Shown: in pieces, positions 51,388 through 63,199 of the stretch
How the letters are laid out: each line of letters opens with the position of its first letter
Position numbering within the stretch: position 1 is the first letter of the stretch
From: Pomacea canaliculata
Lineage: Eukaryota; Mollusca; Gastropoda; Architaenioglossa; Ampullariidae
Assembly: GCF_003073045.1 (NCBI RefSeq)
Contig: NC_037590.1
Location: 36,634,751 to 36,698,750 of the forward strand
DNA: 64,000 nucleotides
Direction: 5' to 3'
The notes under the pieces: model-generated
Database searches by the model: none
The model's input: only the letters and a program-made list of their open reading frames with translations
What the model was told of the DNA's origin: nothing
Translations under genes and position numbers: made by a program

Positions 51388-51600
51388 CAGTAAACGGTAA
51401 AGGTCGTCCCATGATCTTTTTCATGTCTTTACGGAGTAAGGTATTAGACACCCACTTTTCTCGGGGCCAGTTTTTGCACGATAGTTAAGAGTTACCCATT
51501 CTCGCCAGTTGGGTCGACTGGGGCAAGTATCAAGCCGGTGTCCCTTTCAGTTCAAACGCCACGCGGCTATCCGTTCCCCTTGCACCAAAACAGCATCAGC
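51388..51600 (+). repeat. SINE-like dispersed repeat, copy B
   Basis: Starts AACGGTAAAGGTCGTCCCAT, continues GGAGTAAGGTATTAGACACC and TTTTCTCGGGGCCAG, then a TTACCCATTCTCGCC block. Blocks and order match the copies at 341 and 41474. Confidence 0.45.
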
Positions 51601-51653
51601 ATCTGCTGCATTCACGAAACACATGTTCAAGAGAGAAATGCACTCAAAATCAG

Positions 51654-52090
51654 TTAATACCAGGATTTCAGGAGTGACCTACAAGACAGCGTTCGGGAGT
51701 TCCAGATGGGGTGTAGGCTGTTGAAAGCCTGCCTGGCCATGTTGATGCTGCTTTTGGTGTCATCATCCACTCTACCGTCCTTGCTGACAATGCTCCCCAG
51801 ATATGTGAAGTGGTCTGTTTCTAGGATGTTCTCTCCTTGAAGTTGGATTGGGAGTTCCTGCTTCTTGTTCATTCTCATCACTTCGGTCTTCTTTCTGTTG
51901 ACCTTTAAGCTAGTCTTCTCCGCTTCCTCAGCTAGCTTACCGAGTTTGGTTTGTGCATGTTGTTGCCGATGAGATAGAAGACTGATGTCATCTGCAAAGT
52001 CCAGATCCTCTAGCTGTTTGGTGAAGGTCCATTGGATGCCGGTTGTTGTCTTGCGCATAATCCAGTCTACGACTATCAGGAAGATTGTTG
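51654..52090 (-). mobile_element. LINE reverse transcriptase fragment
   Basis: A 134-codon minus-strand frame reads GIQWTFTKQLEDLDFADDIS, LLSHRQQHAQTKL, then FTYLGSIVSKDGRVDDDTKS and HPIWNSRTLS. This is the FADD-containing RT segment and following thumb of the same family type as the 17.5-kb fragment. Truncated at both ends. Confidence 0.8.
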
Positions 52091-52099
52091 GTTAATAAT

Positions 52100-52860
52100 A
52101 TGCAAACCTGTCTTACGCCGGTTTTCTACAAAAGGTTTAGTTACAAACACTGTAGCTGGAAGATACTCCTCCAGAAAAGCGTTCCACAAGGAATCGTTCT
52201 TTCGCCAACCCCTTCACTAAAGATCTTTTTTTTCCAAATTTACCCAAATTCATGCTGCCCTTTACGCAGAAGACCTGGTTCTTTGGTGCTCGGAGGAGTA
52301 TGAAACAACGGCAACGTACAGGAGGCAGCTTGCTGTGGACAAAGATCGCCACTTGGGCAGACAACTGGTGTGTGTCAGTCAACTGATAAAAGACAACAAC
52401 CCTTTGCTTACTCTCTACCAAAGCACATACTCATTAATGAATCTTCAGGCAGGCTCAGAGGATGAAGCTTTGTGTGAGAGAGAGAGACACATGCACTTTA
52501 AAGACAGCACCATAAACGACTTCCTGCGGAAGTAGAGAATTAGGTTCCGTCTACCGATCCTCCTCTATAGGAAGAGACAACGAACCACTTTGCCATGTGT
52601 ACCACAGTCGCCTATTCACAACGAAGGACGATATATAAGCAAGAAAACCCTGACGCTTGCCATGCTAGAAGTTCCCTTAAGAAGTATGGACACGGGCTTG
52701 CACAGATGGGTAAGCGACGGACACCATTCGAAACAGAGGAGCTGGGCTAAACATACAGTTCCGCACTTTTTCACAAGAAACACTGCAGCTGAGTTCAGGG
52801 ACAACAACACTATCGTAGGGCTGTGTACAGCGGTGACACTACTGGATTAATATTTGACGA
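52100..52860 (+). mobile_element. Second, more degraded LINE fragment
   Basis: Plus-strand frames read KSVPQGIVLSPTPSLKIF, and in a shifted frame a YAEDLVLW-like box around 52262-52290 and WADNWCVSVN-like text. This resembles the jockey/CR1-type pattern VPQG-VLSPT-F ... YADDLVLW ... W-WC. The remaining part to 52860 is frame-broken. It abuts the oppositely oriented fragment at 51654-52090. Confidence 0.55.
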
Positions 52861-53334
52861 CCAATAGTTTTGTATTTACTATTGTGACTCATGGTCTTGA
52901 ATATTTAACTTTCTTATATAATTTGTCATTATTTTTGGTTCAGTTGGTGTAATACTCATAATTTGTCAAATTGTAATGTTTGCTTATTTTGATTTATTGT
53001 TATTATCTAAGAGAGCGTCTGTTGGTATACAATTTGAACGGATAGCTTGCTGTTATGCTGTATTGACAGAATATTTGAAATTGGTTATTAAGAGATAATG
53101 CGTATTAAGACCTATAGGCTATATATTTTTCTAGTTTTCAACAAACTTTATCAGGCAGGACACGGAGCAAACGACGTTGGGTATTGGAATGTGTTTGAAC
53201 AGAACCTGGACACCATGATTTACTTTACGGCTCTTTGTATTGTTTGAGTCTCAAAGATTCTCCCTCGTGCCGCCCGCCCGCCCACCTGTCAACATAACTC
53301 ATGGGACAGGAAGGGGCACTGTGATTAGGGTGGT

Positions 53335-53650
53335 CGAAGATGCTAGACCAAACAGCAAAATACGACTAGAGAAAGGTGCTGCAGATTTCTTGTGTGTAGT
53401 CAGTGCGGTTTTACTTGTTGGTTCTTCCGTAAGATGAGAAAGAGAGAAGAGAACGATTGAAAGTACTTGCCGAAGTGCACGGTGGAAAGGCTAGCGACAA
53501 ATGTATAATTCATGACCGCAGTCGGTTCAGATTATCAGGACTGGACAAAGGAGCTGCAGAAAACTTTACGCCGCAGTGACACTTGCTAGTCGTCAGTATA
53601 ACGAGAAAGAGAAAAGAGAAAGATTGAAAAGGCTTGTCGGGTAGATTCAA
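53335..53650 (+). repeat. Diverged tandem duplication, unit about 175-180 bp
   Basis: The block around GAGAAAGGTGCTGCAGA (53370) followed by GAGAAAGAGAGAAGAGAACG (53435) recurs as GACAAAGGAGCTGCAGA (53546) followed by GAGAAAGAGAAAAGAGAAAG (53602). The translated units share EKGAAD/DKGAAE and EKERRERLK/EKEKRERLK, so it may once have been coding. Family unknown. Confidence 0.5.
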
Positions 53651-54559
53651 CAGTGGACACACGTTCCATGATACTACAACCGCGACGCCGTGAGTTTGTA
53701 AATATAAGTGCATGATTTGTATACGCTGTCATATAGCTGTATATATATATTTTTTATTAACATGATTTGTCTCGTTACCCTAATTATATTTCATAATTAC
53801 TTATACATGTATTACTTTTTTTTTTTGCTTGCACGGATGCAAGTGGTTGAGTTAGTGGTGTTTTAAAGCTCAACATTCCATTGCGCGGTCGGATGCATTA
53901 CAGTTCTATGTGTGGTCTTCGTGTCACAGTCACGCCTGGTGTGGTCTGAAGGCGGGAAGGCAAAGAGAAAAAAATCTCAGTGGATAAGCTTGCCTCTGCT
54001 ATTGTGTGGAAGGAATGTTACACGTGATGCATATTCAGCTGGTTTATTATGTTCACTCCTGAGACAGGCCACGACAATCATGAATAGTAATATGTAAGAC
54101 TATTTTTATTGTTTAAATTTTTGAGTTAAGAAAATGAAGTTAAGCCTAAATGTATAATTATTCCAATATTTTTGTTGACAAAAGATTCTCTTTTGGTAGG
54201 CGATGCGATTTGTCTCTCGCCTAGGGCGCAGTGTCTGCCCAATACGATCACGAAAATATCAATTTGACACTCCAATGCCCTCCGACCTCGTGGGTTATAA
54301 CTGTCACTACACTTTACACACTGCAGTGCCATTTTATAATTATTTCCTGTCTTAGGGTCCCAGTTTCCTTTCTTCTATCGACAAGGTGAGCCGGTCGTGT
54401 TGCTCTGCTTGTTTCTCTCGTAATGAAGTGCTTTCCCGTTATGCAAAGTAGGAAGCCACTCCTACGTCAAATAAGTCGAGGGAGGGGAGGGGGTAATGAC
54501 GTTTATAATGACGTATTTTTTTTTCAGTCAGTTGCTATGGCGAAAACGTCCATTTTGCT

Positions 54560-54581
54560 ATGAACACGGATGGACAGGAAG
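54560..54581 (+). other. Candidate short first exon
   Basis: ATG at 54560 begins MNTDGQE and runs into a donor GGTAAAT. Two TGACGT motifs lie 40-65 bp upstream. A T-run plus CAG at 54529-54537 could alternatively be an acceptor, making this an internal exon. No partner exon was found. Confidence 0.2.
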
Positions 54582-55108
54582 GTAAATTTATGACCGCAGA
54601 GAAACTTTAATTCTCTATGATGATGCTCACAGGTTTTGATTCTGGGTTTGTTTTTTTTTCAGTGTCGTTCTTCAATATCACATTATTACCATTGATTTTT
54701 TTTAAAGAATTTCCCTTGAGCAAAACCATTTTCTTATCAGCTTCAGTGACCTTTTGGTCCCACAGGATACCAGGCAGTACTAGTGAAAACATTCAAGCTT
54801 TTGTTACTCCAAAAAATGTAAACTATTATTTGCTATCTTGGAGTTAATCAAGCAATGATTCTTAGCTGGCTCATTTGGAAGCAGGTACTTATATATATAC
54901 ACAAGAAGCTTTTATCATCGCATATCTATACTTTTAGGGAGTCGCTTTAATAACGCTATTCCTTTATTTTTGGTAGTAGCTGTGTCGGTGAACGTCACGT
55001 TTTAGTAGCACATGTTACATAATTAACAGCCTAGTACTCAAAAGTATTTTTAGGCTTCTGTGTTCAACTACCAACACAAAGTTGCTTTTATCTGTTTCGA
55101 ACTGGTCC

Positions 55109-55489
55109 CGGTGTGGGGATCCGAAATCGTTCGTGAGATCGTGCTTCACTCAGTGCCCAAGCGCAGGGGTCATAGGTAACGCATACGCACGCGCGCACAC
55201 ACAATGAAGATATGGGAAGTATCTTTCATGTTTAAGAATGTAAAACTTGTCCATTATTTCTGGGATGAGGGATTCAAGGAATATTACTTTTAATGTGCTT
55301 GTATATTTGACTTGGGAAAGAAAATATGTATTGCATTGCATGGATACAAATACAAATTAAAACTTGTTCAGTGTATGTTAACATAAAATTATAATTGAGT
55401 GTCTGGGCATGCGTTACCTGTGACCCTTGCGCATGTGCCCTCTGTGAGGCAAGATCTCATCTTAAGCACGATTTCGGATCGCCACACCG
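55109..55489. mobile_element. Foldback element with about 87-bp inverted arms
   Basis: The left arm 55109-55195 (CGGTGTGGGGATCCGAAATC...GGTAACGCAT) and the right arm about 55403-55489 (ATGCGTTACC...GATTTCGGATCGCCACACCG) are inverted, diverged copies around a 207-bp non-coding centre. No target duplication is clear. Probably a MITE or foldback DNA transposon. Confidence 0.6.
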
Positions 55490-55539
55490 ATGCTACCTGG
55501 CCGATTGCACACAATGGTAGTTGTAAGCACTGCATCTTT

Positions 55540-56450
55540 GAATTATGAAGTGCCTCGAGGCTCTGTTTTGGAGCCTCTTGTTCACAGTGTACATTTATCC
55601 TTTGATTCCATCATCCGCCACTTGGACCTGCAGTATCACATATATGCTGATGACACTTAGTTGCTAGAGTCTGGCCTCACTTCCGAAGGTCTTTAACACC
55701 ATACACCACAGTAGAATCTGTTTAAGCCTGGTTGTCCAGCAACAAAATGAAAATAAATGATGACAAATCTGAGGTCCTTCGAACAGCCTCTAAAAAAAAA
55801 AAAAAAAAAACCCCCTCAAATTTATGCCATCATCTACTACCTTTTTTTTTCCTCTGGAGCTAACACCTCTATCCTAGACCCTCCGAAACCATGGTGCTAC
55901 CATTCTCTTGAATCTCACATCAATGTGTCCACCTTCCTTGAGCTTCCCATGATCAGTAAAATCCAACTTTTCCTGTCAGTTTCTGTCACCGAAAAAGCTA
56001 TTGTCTGCTTTTGTGTTGTCCGGCTAAACTACTTCAACTCTCTTATTCGTCGATCTCCTTAAATGCCTGCTTCAAACCAGAATAATGCTGGTGCTGTTAT
56101 TTTATACAGGCAGAAAGCAGACCGTACTACACTCCTATTCGCGAGCTTCACTGGCTGCTGGTTTTAGGTCACATTGATCACAAGATTGCTACATTGAGCT
56201 ATCGTTGTCATCAGGGCCTTACCTCAGTATGTCATAACTGATGAAGCCTTACCGCCCAAGTTGGTCTCTTTCGGTTTGCTTATGTTGCCCTCTCTGTGCC
56301 ATGCATCAGACGAGAGAAATTCGTCAGGCGCTCCTTTTCCTAAGTAAAAGTCTCCTTTTCCTTCTTAGGCCCCCTTCTTTTCAACTGTGTCTACTTTCGA
56401 AGCTTTCAACTAAGCACATTCAGTACAGTGCTTTTTTGTGTGTAAATACT
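55540..56450 (+). mobile_element. LINE fragment, CR1/L2 type
   Basis: Broken plus-strand frames read PRGSVLEPLVHSVHLSF, then SIIRHLDLQYHIYADDT (catalytic YADD box), later SLESHINVSTF, ISKIQLFLSVSVTEKAIVCF and RLNYFNSLI. These correspond in order to the CR1/L2 RT palm and thumb. Many frame changes; old. Confidence 0.7.
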
Positions 56451-57569
56451 AATTTCAAAATGTAAATAAACAGCATAATATACAAAAGTTTAAGACAACA
56501 CAACATTTACATTATTTTCAAGTGTTAAGGATTTTTTTTTGACGACCATCCGGATATTTAATGAGCTTTTTTTTTAAAAAAAATATAAACATTTATTTTC
56601 CATTAACACATTAAACTTATTACAGGTTTAACACATTCTATACTTAAACAATTCACACCGTTGCAATATAACATATAACAGACATAAGGTAATGCATGTC
56701 AAAATATATGTACAGAATTAAAGTGTAGTCACTGCTTAAATTCTGGTCCACAAGTTGCATATAAGGTAGAGAATCACACCTTTCCAGCAATGCAATGACT
56801 TTTAGTACTTTCAAGTCGAAATGAACAGTTTCAAAAGAAGTTTTGTCATGCATGTCAACAACTCCTCGACTTAACACAGGAAATATTAAGCTCTGAACCG
56901 TATGAACTTAGCTGTTCACAAACCACATGTATCATGCGTCGTAAGACCATGAATATTCCTTGACTGCTGGCAGACGATTTTTTCCAACTGCTAAAAAAAT
57001 TGTCTGCCAGCAGTCCAGTAATACAATTTCGAGGTAAGACTAGCAAGTAGACTGATCGTTGCTTTTGTTGTTCATATACTGGTCTCACAGAACATGTGGC
57101 AATCAAATACGAAAAACACTTTTACAAAAATCGTAAAATATGGCAAAAGAAGAAAAAAATTTGATATAAAAAATTCGGAAACAGACGAAAATAAATGAGG
57201 CAAACGCAAGCAAGGCAAGAAAGCTTTATTAATATTCACAGCTCAACATAACATACCATAACAATAAACCTTTTATAAGTGTGCTACTTTTGTCGGTAAC
57301 ACCGGTTCAAGGATGTATCCAACAATGATGAAAAAATTAACCAATTTCCCTCTAAATTTACATTTTAATGAACCACTGTAAAGCAGCTAGATATGAAAAA
57401 TCTACGCACCGTTGGTTTATGAGATTAGTAAACGTTTAAGTAAAAGCCCGGCAGTTCTTCAATCAGCACAGGCTATCCTCGTGTTCCAACCATGATGTTA
57501 ATGTTGCTCAGCGGAAACAGGTCATGTGATTCAAAGCGCACTTCTTACTGGCTCACGTGATCATTAAAA

Positions 57570-57668
57570 AAGGCTTCATTTTAGCGCCATGACGATTACC
57601 GTTCCTTTCGCGAAGCAGAAGTAGCGTGATAGGGGTCGAAGTCGACGGATCTAAAACTTCGAGTACCT
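57570..57668 (+). other. Candidate 5' UTR exon of the 61.7-kb gene
   Basis: A moderately GC-rich stretch ends in a strong donor ACCT|GTAAGT at 57669. It holds a short upstream frame (ATG at 57589, 11 codons). It is the nearest upstream candidate for splicing to the exon at 61720. The right and left limits are guesses apart from the donor. Confidence 0.3.
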
Positions 57669-58559
57669 GTAAGTAAAGAATCGGGTTTTTTTTAAAATAA
57701 AGATAATAGTAGGCTACCCTAAATTTGGATTTTTTTTTAAAGCAAATCATCCTGCTCGAGGTGTTGACTTAAATTTGATCCCTCTGGGCTCTTGAGTGCC
57801 TGCACAATGAACTAGTCGCCGAAACAATGACTGAGGTTTCTAAAATGAATGAAATGTATAATTACAAATTCGTTGTTTGACAAATCGTTAATTTGGAGAT
57901 GTATGCACTAGCTTGGCGTTATTTGGTTTTCGTTTGTGTCTTTTTTTTTACGGGGGCCTTTTCATAAGCTTCAGCATGATTGCCACGAGATTGTTGAAAC
58001 CACTGCATGTAGCTTTAGTTCGGCGTAAACAAGGAATCAAACAGAAGAATTTTTGATTGCAAGAAAAGGATTACATATTGAATGAAGGAGTTTGTGACTT
58101 AATTTTCATACCGGACGCATGTAATGTTGCACATCATGAAGGCTCAGTGTTGAATCGTAGTGATACAAAATGATAAAATTGATTTTGGGGATGTGTGGCA
58201 AATAATGATTGAATCATATCACAAATCCGAGCACGGTAGGAGAATTTAGTTTTTTCAAATTGCTGTGTAAGTCTTTTATCACCTGTAGCTTGTTCTTTCA
58301 GCAGCGTTGGCCAAAATTTGCCACATTCATATTCCAGAAGTTAATGTCAGTATTTTTTTTTTATAATTTGCTCATGCCATCATCATGGTAAGAAAGATGA
58401 CAATGATATGATGCAAAGATCTAAAAAGGATATAAAAAGTATATATTCTTAACTGTATTTTACTCAAGTGTATGAAATAACTAAGAATACTGTTATGCTC
58501 CCTAGTCAATGGGCCAAAGTTGTGAGCATCTTTGTCTTCATCTATTTCTGGAGGACATG

Positions 58560-59330
58560 CTCAGATGTTTGGTCTTCTGTCAACTTGAAGAAGGTATTTG
58601 ATATTTCAGTATGAAGGATTGTGGTGTTATAAAAAGTGGGCCTCATTCAAGTCATTATATCTGTACAAAACATTTCTTCAACCAAGAGACTTCTTTCAGA
58701 CAATAGTGAATGTCCGTCAAGAGTTCCTGTGTTGGAGAACATTATGAGAGAAACTTTAGAATCACTGCACCTTTCTCTCCATTTTTGGGAAAGCTGATGC
58801 AACCTGTATTTTGCTGATGACATTGATCCGAAGGCTATGAGACATTACCAACAGACTAACAGTGAGATATTTGCATCCCGATGGCAACATTATGATTAAC
58901 AGCTACAATATCCAGGCTGAGCCACCAAGTTTTCAACCAAGGACAAACTGTACAAGCCTCTCCACCCAAAGTAATAGTTTCCATCCTGACAGACATGTTA
59001 CAGAAAGATATCCCACTCATTCAAGACCATAGGTGCCTGAGAAACTCAAAATTTCCTGCATGCAATGTGGAGCACAGTTGTTATCTATGTGGGCCACCAA
59101 GAACCACATCCTAAAACATCAAGAATGATGTAAAACACAAGACCATCCTTTAGGGTAACTAAGGGAGGCGAATGCTGAGGTGGAGAGAGGAAAAACTGGT
59201 GGGAAAACCTGAAGGAATGGACTGTTCGTACCATGCAGAATATGTTTGCCACCGTTCAAGAAAGGCGAGCCTTGTTTAGCCGCTGTGTCTGTCTAGTTCC
59301 CTAATCAGTTGTGTGGGTTGACCAGCATTA
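58560..59330 (+). mobile_element. Degraded LINE fragment
   Basis: The RT catalytic box survives as LYFADDIDPKAMRHYQQ (about 58793-58850). The 3' end has WWENLKEWT and VQERRALFSRC, matching the usual W-DN-KEWT ... A-DR--WR 3' tail. The middle is frame-broken. Confidence 0.6.
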
Positions 59331-59659
59331 GCCAGCCAGCTCAGTTGAGCTGATTATTTCTGTCTGTATTTCCCTCTTAAAATGTTTTCATAATATCATT
59401 TTGTCCTCAAACTAAAGCTAACTAATGATTGTCATTTAGTGTGGATATGGTGTTTTGAATGAAGATTTTGCTGTGCTCTTTTGCTGTGTGTGGCTTCTGT
59501 TTAAGAGACTACTTTGCCATGCGATTACCGGTTATTTTGCCCCAGTCGGTTCACCCCAGATCATCCCAGCAATGTCCATTTTGTCCTAACACAGAATAGT
59601 CAAATTGTATCAGGCTCAAAAGATGATGACATAACTAGATTAAAGATTTTGTCATTATT

Positions 59660-60160
59660 TTATTGTGAACATGGAAAGCAAAAAACATCAGTCAGAAGAT
59701 CAAGCTGAGAATCTTCAAGTCAAATGTGATCAGCACCCTCCTTTACGGATCAGAATCATGAAATGTGACCAAAACCATCAGTAACAAGCTTGATGTCTTC
59801 CAAAACAGATGCCTCAGGTGCATACGTAACATCTTTTGGCCAAATACCATCACCAATGAAAAACTCCACTGAAGAACTGAAACCGAGTCCATCACCACTT
59901 AGGTTCAACAAAGGCGATGGATTGGACATGTGCTCTGCCAGCAGACAGCAGACCTCTGCAGAGCCGCCCTACGATGGACTCCAGCGGCCGAAGAAAATGA
60001 GGCCACCCCAAGGAAACTTGAAGAAGAGCAGTGGAAAGGGAGATGACAGGAAAGGGCTGGACATGGGGTCACCTGGAGCAGGTTTCAGCTGATCGACATT
60101 GATGGTGGACTCTGTTTGAGGCCTTATGTGCAACCTGATGCACGAAGAGGAATAGATAGA
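59660..60160 (+). mobile_element. LINE 3' fragment
   Basis: Frames read LRIFKSNVISTLLYGSES, then NKLDVFQNRCLRCI and NIFWPNTITNEKLH, then RRWIGHVLCQQTADLC with a Lys/Arg-rich tail. This is the same post-RT region as in the 2-kb and 17.5-kb LINEs. The 5' part is absent; a short AGATAGATA end occurs at about 60153. Confidence 0.7.
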
Positions 60161-60169
60161 TAACTGATT

Positions 60170-61700
60170 CACATACCACTGTTTAAAATAGGCTGATGAG
60201 CTTGTTTGAACAATGTATGGCTCTTTTGGTAATATTTGATGTAAATAGCTTCTTGTGTCATTGGTGATCAATTCTTCTTTTGGGCCTTGGACGATTTGAC
60301 TTTTTGGTGTTGGGAAGAAATGGTCTTACCTGGGATGAAATGGACATAGCTACGACAATTTGACTTAGGCTGTGGGACAAAGAGACTGGCCTTCTTTCTG
60401 GCTTAGTGTTAAACACCTATACCATCCTCCCAACCTTTAAGTATGAAATTTATCATGTCAGCGGTTTTGTCAATTCGTGTATTGTCGACTTTGTGAAGTT
60501 GGTAAATGGTTGACTCATTCAATACGATTGTATCAACACAATTGAGCTATAGCTTTAAAGTGATTTGCAGGTGCTAACTGTATGGGAAGAGTTAAGGTGA
60601 CTTCTTCCCTTTGAGGTTTTAGACTTTTGTTGTACAGCTATAGTCCTTGGTAGTAGCCACTTTTTCATGCCAATACAAGGATCTGATGCTAGTGGAAAGA
60701 CTCTAGTTGGCTGTGCTTGAATCTGACTGGTTGCCATCTTACTAGACATAAGGGAATGCAGTCTAAGTATTTATGCCTTGCTGCTGTATTTTAATGTTGT
60801 TAACTGTTATAATTGCATGTTTTTTATTTTATTTAGTTTACTGATTTAAAATGAGTGTCAATCTGTTCATGCTGGTTTTCATAGTATTGTGAATAGTAAA
60901 ATGACTACATAATAGCCATAGATCTAGATCAGTGTGCATACAGTACAGAATTGTTTACCATCAGTTCAGCTGTTGCAAAGTGGTCTGTGAGACCGGCGAT
61001 AAAACCATTCCAGACTTATGCATATGAAATATTATTTCTGTCGATAAGTGTTTCTTGGTCTAATGTTTACTGGAGAGTAGCAATAAAAAAAAAACTTCAT
61101 CGACTGTTATCTTAACAATCTTCTGTTATTAGTAGATCTTTGTAATACTTATACTTGTATCCAGTGCTCAGAGGATTAACTGAATCTTTCATCAAGATTT
61201 ACTTCTTTGGTATTCTGTAGTACAAAAGGCTCTTGATTCAGCCAAACATGTTCCCAGCAAGTCCTACATTTAAGAACTTTAGGATGAGCATTTAAAACAC
61301 ATCTTGTCAAAAGCTTTTGAGAGATCTGTGCATACAACTGTGACCTTTTCCTTATAGGCATTCTCAGTTAACTGCTGTTTAAGGAAGCTGGTCTTCAGTA
61401 TTTCTGATCTTCCTGTTTGTTGGGGTACGCTTCCAGATGCCACATTATTAATTTTTTGTTGGCTATCCACTTTAAGGTTTTAAGCAGTCCAATAAGCTTA
61501 GGAAGCTGATGGGTCCAGAGCTTCCCCCCTCATTTAGGGGATGATAATGAAAGTTTTCCCCCTCTATATTTCCTGTATAATGCAAAGGTTTGAATTATTT
61601 GTTTCTTCCTTTATGATTATTAACAGTAATTTTCTTAGATTAATTAACATTTAAATTAACATGTACTTGTCATCATCTGATATTTTTTGTTAAATATTGT
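60170..61700. other. Gap before the candidate exon at 61720
   Basis: AT-rich. A minus-strand stretch around 61290-61370 reads EKVTVVCTDLSKAFDK, resembling the D-SKAFD box of a LINE RT, so a further degraded antisense LINE remnant may lie at about 61180-61470. Nothing else supported. Confidence 0.35.
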
Positions 61701-61723
61701 AGTTTCTTTTGCTGTCCAGAATC

Positions 61724-62773
61724 ATGGCAGAGAAAATAAAAAAGCAAGATGGACAATCAGCTAGCTTTAACATTCCTAAAATCAAGAGAAGTGCTAGCCA
61801 AGGTAAGACACTGGCTTAATAATTAAAAATAGTCACAACTTGGTTTTTGATGCATATTAGCCATGTGAATTATTAAAAAGGTTTATTTCAAACAATACAT
61901 TTTTGAATTATAATGATTTTATCAAAAGAAAATGATTTATGTGGTGCACATATTTTAGTGTATTTTGGTGCTTGTAGTTGTAAGAGAAGGAGAGTTATAG
62001 ATCAAGGAGGCATAGGAAAGGTCTAGGGAAGACATGGATATACTATGCTACGTTTGTAGGTATATCCATTATGAGAAAGTGATTTAGCAGTGAGAATGCA
62101 TAGGACAGGAGGTATGTCTGTGTAGGTTATTCCAGTGCTAGGTTATACTTATTAGCTTTCCTTTCTTTTCTTTGCATGAATTGTGGTTAAACCTATTTGC
62201 ACAGAAGCATGATTGAAATTATTCTCTTTTAATATATTGGGCAACTCTTTGGCTGATGAGATGCTGGAGTAAGCATAAACTTTGGAAAAATATATCAAAG
62301 CAAAAAAAAAAAAAGTGTAAGTTATATTTCCAAGGACTAGATTCTGGATCTACAAATACTTCAGATTTCAAAATGATGGCCTTCATAGGGCATTTGTTAC
62401 TCTTTGGATGGTCAAGAAAACTTGTGGCATCTGTTGACACATGTTCAGGTAATGTGATTTTCAGTTGTGTGTTTTTTTTTAAAAAGTTCACATTTGTAAG
62501 AGTAGCATTTGAAAAAAAAGCTATTATTTGAAATCTTTTTCGACTGTAGCAGGCCTTACCTACAATATATTTTTAAGGAAGCTTATGTTAACCTCAAGTG
62601 AGTGATGTTTTTGCTATTTCCATGTAGTTGATTTGCCACGATGAAGTCTTACCATTTTTTTAAAACACACACACACATATATTAGTGTAAAATTCTGAAC
62701 CTGGGAATCTTATTTTATTTCAGGGATTGAAGAACTGTTCATAGCGCCAAAGAGGTGGGCAGAGCTCATTTGA
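61724..62773 (+). CDS. Candidate small or 5'-partial protein gene
   Basis: An exon after a good acceptor (TTTGCTGTCCAG, 61719) contains ATG at 61724 and reads MAEKIKKQDGQSASFN, then IPKIKRSASQ to 61802, followed by GTAAGA. A second exon from 62724 joins in phase 1 and reads GIEELFIAPKR. It then either stops at 62771-62773 (42 residues in all) or splices at GTGGGC (62755) to exons not identified. Basic, low-complexity N-terminus; family not recognised. Supported only by splice signals and phase. Confidence 0.35.
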
Positions 62774-63199
62774 CTGTCAGATGTTTGTTACACATGGGGA
62801 CAGAACTCCTTAAGAAGTTTCAGTACTATTTAACTCTTATTCACCACTGTAAGATATGTTCTTTGCATGTGTATTTTCTGGCACCATCCAGTGGTTAAAT
62901 ACAACATCAGTGGAACTCCCTGCCACACCCGGTGGCACAGTCAAAGAGGATCAGTAAGAGTGACCACTTAGAAAAGTGAAGCTGCGCAGACCGTGGCCTT
63001 GCCTTCCCGTTATGAGGATCAGTGTTGGCATGAGAATGCCTGGTGGTACATGGTGCACTGTGCTGAGTTCACAACTCTCGAATTAAAGGTTTTGCTTTTC
63101 CTATAGATGAAGAGAGATGAGTTAATGGCATTTCCTTTCCTTAGTAGATTTAGCAGTTTACATTTATCTTTGGTTTTGTCACATATGCTGCTGCTGCTT

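Noticed and set aside
59790-60092. 100-codon plus-strand frame
   Set aside because: It is a shifted-frame shadow of the LINE 3' fragment at 59660-60160.
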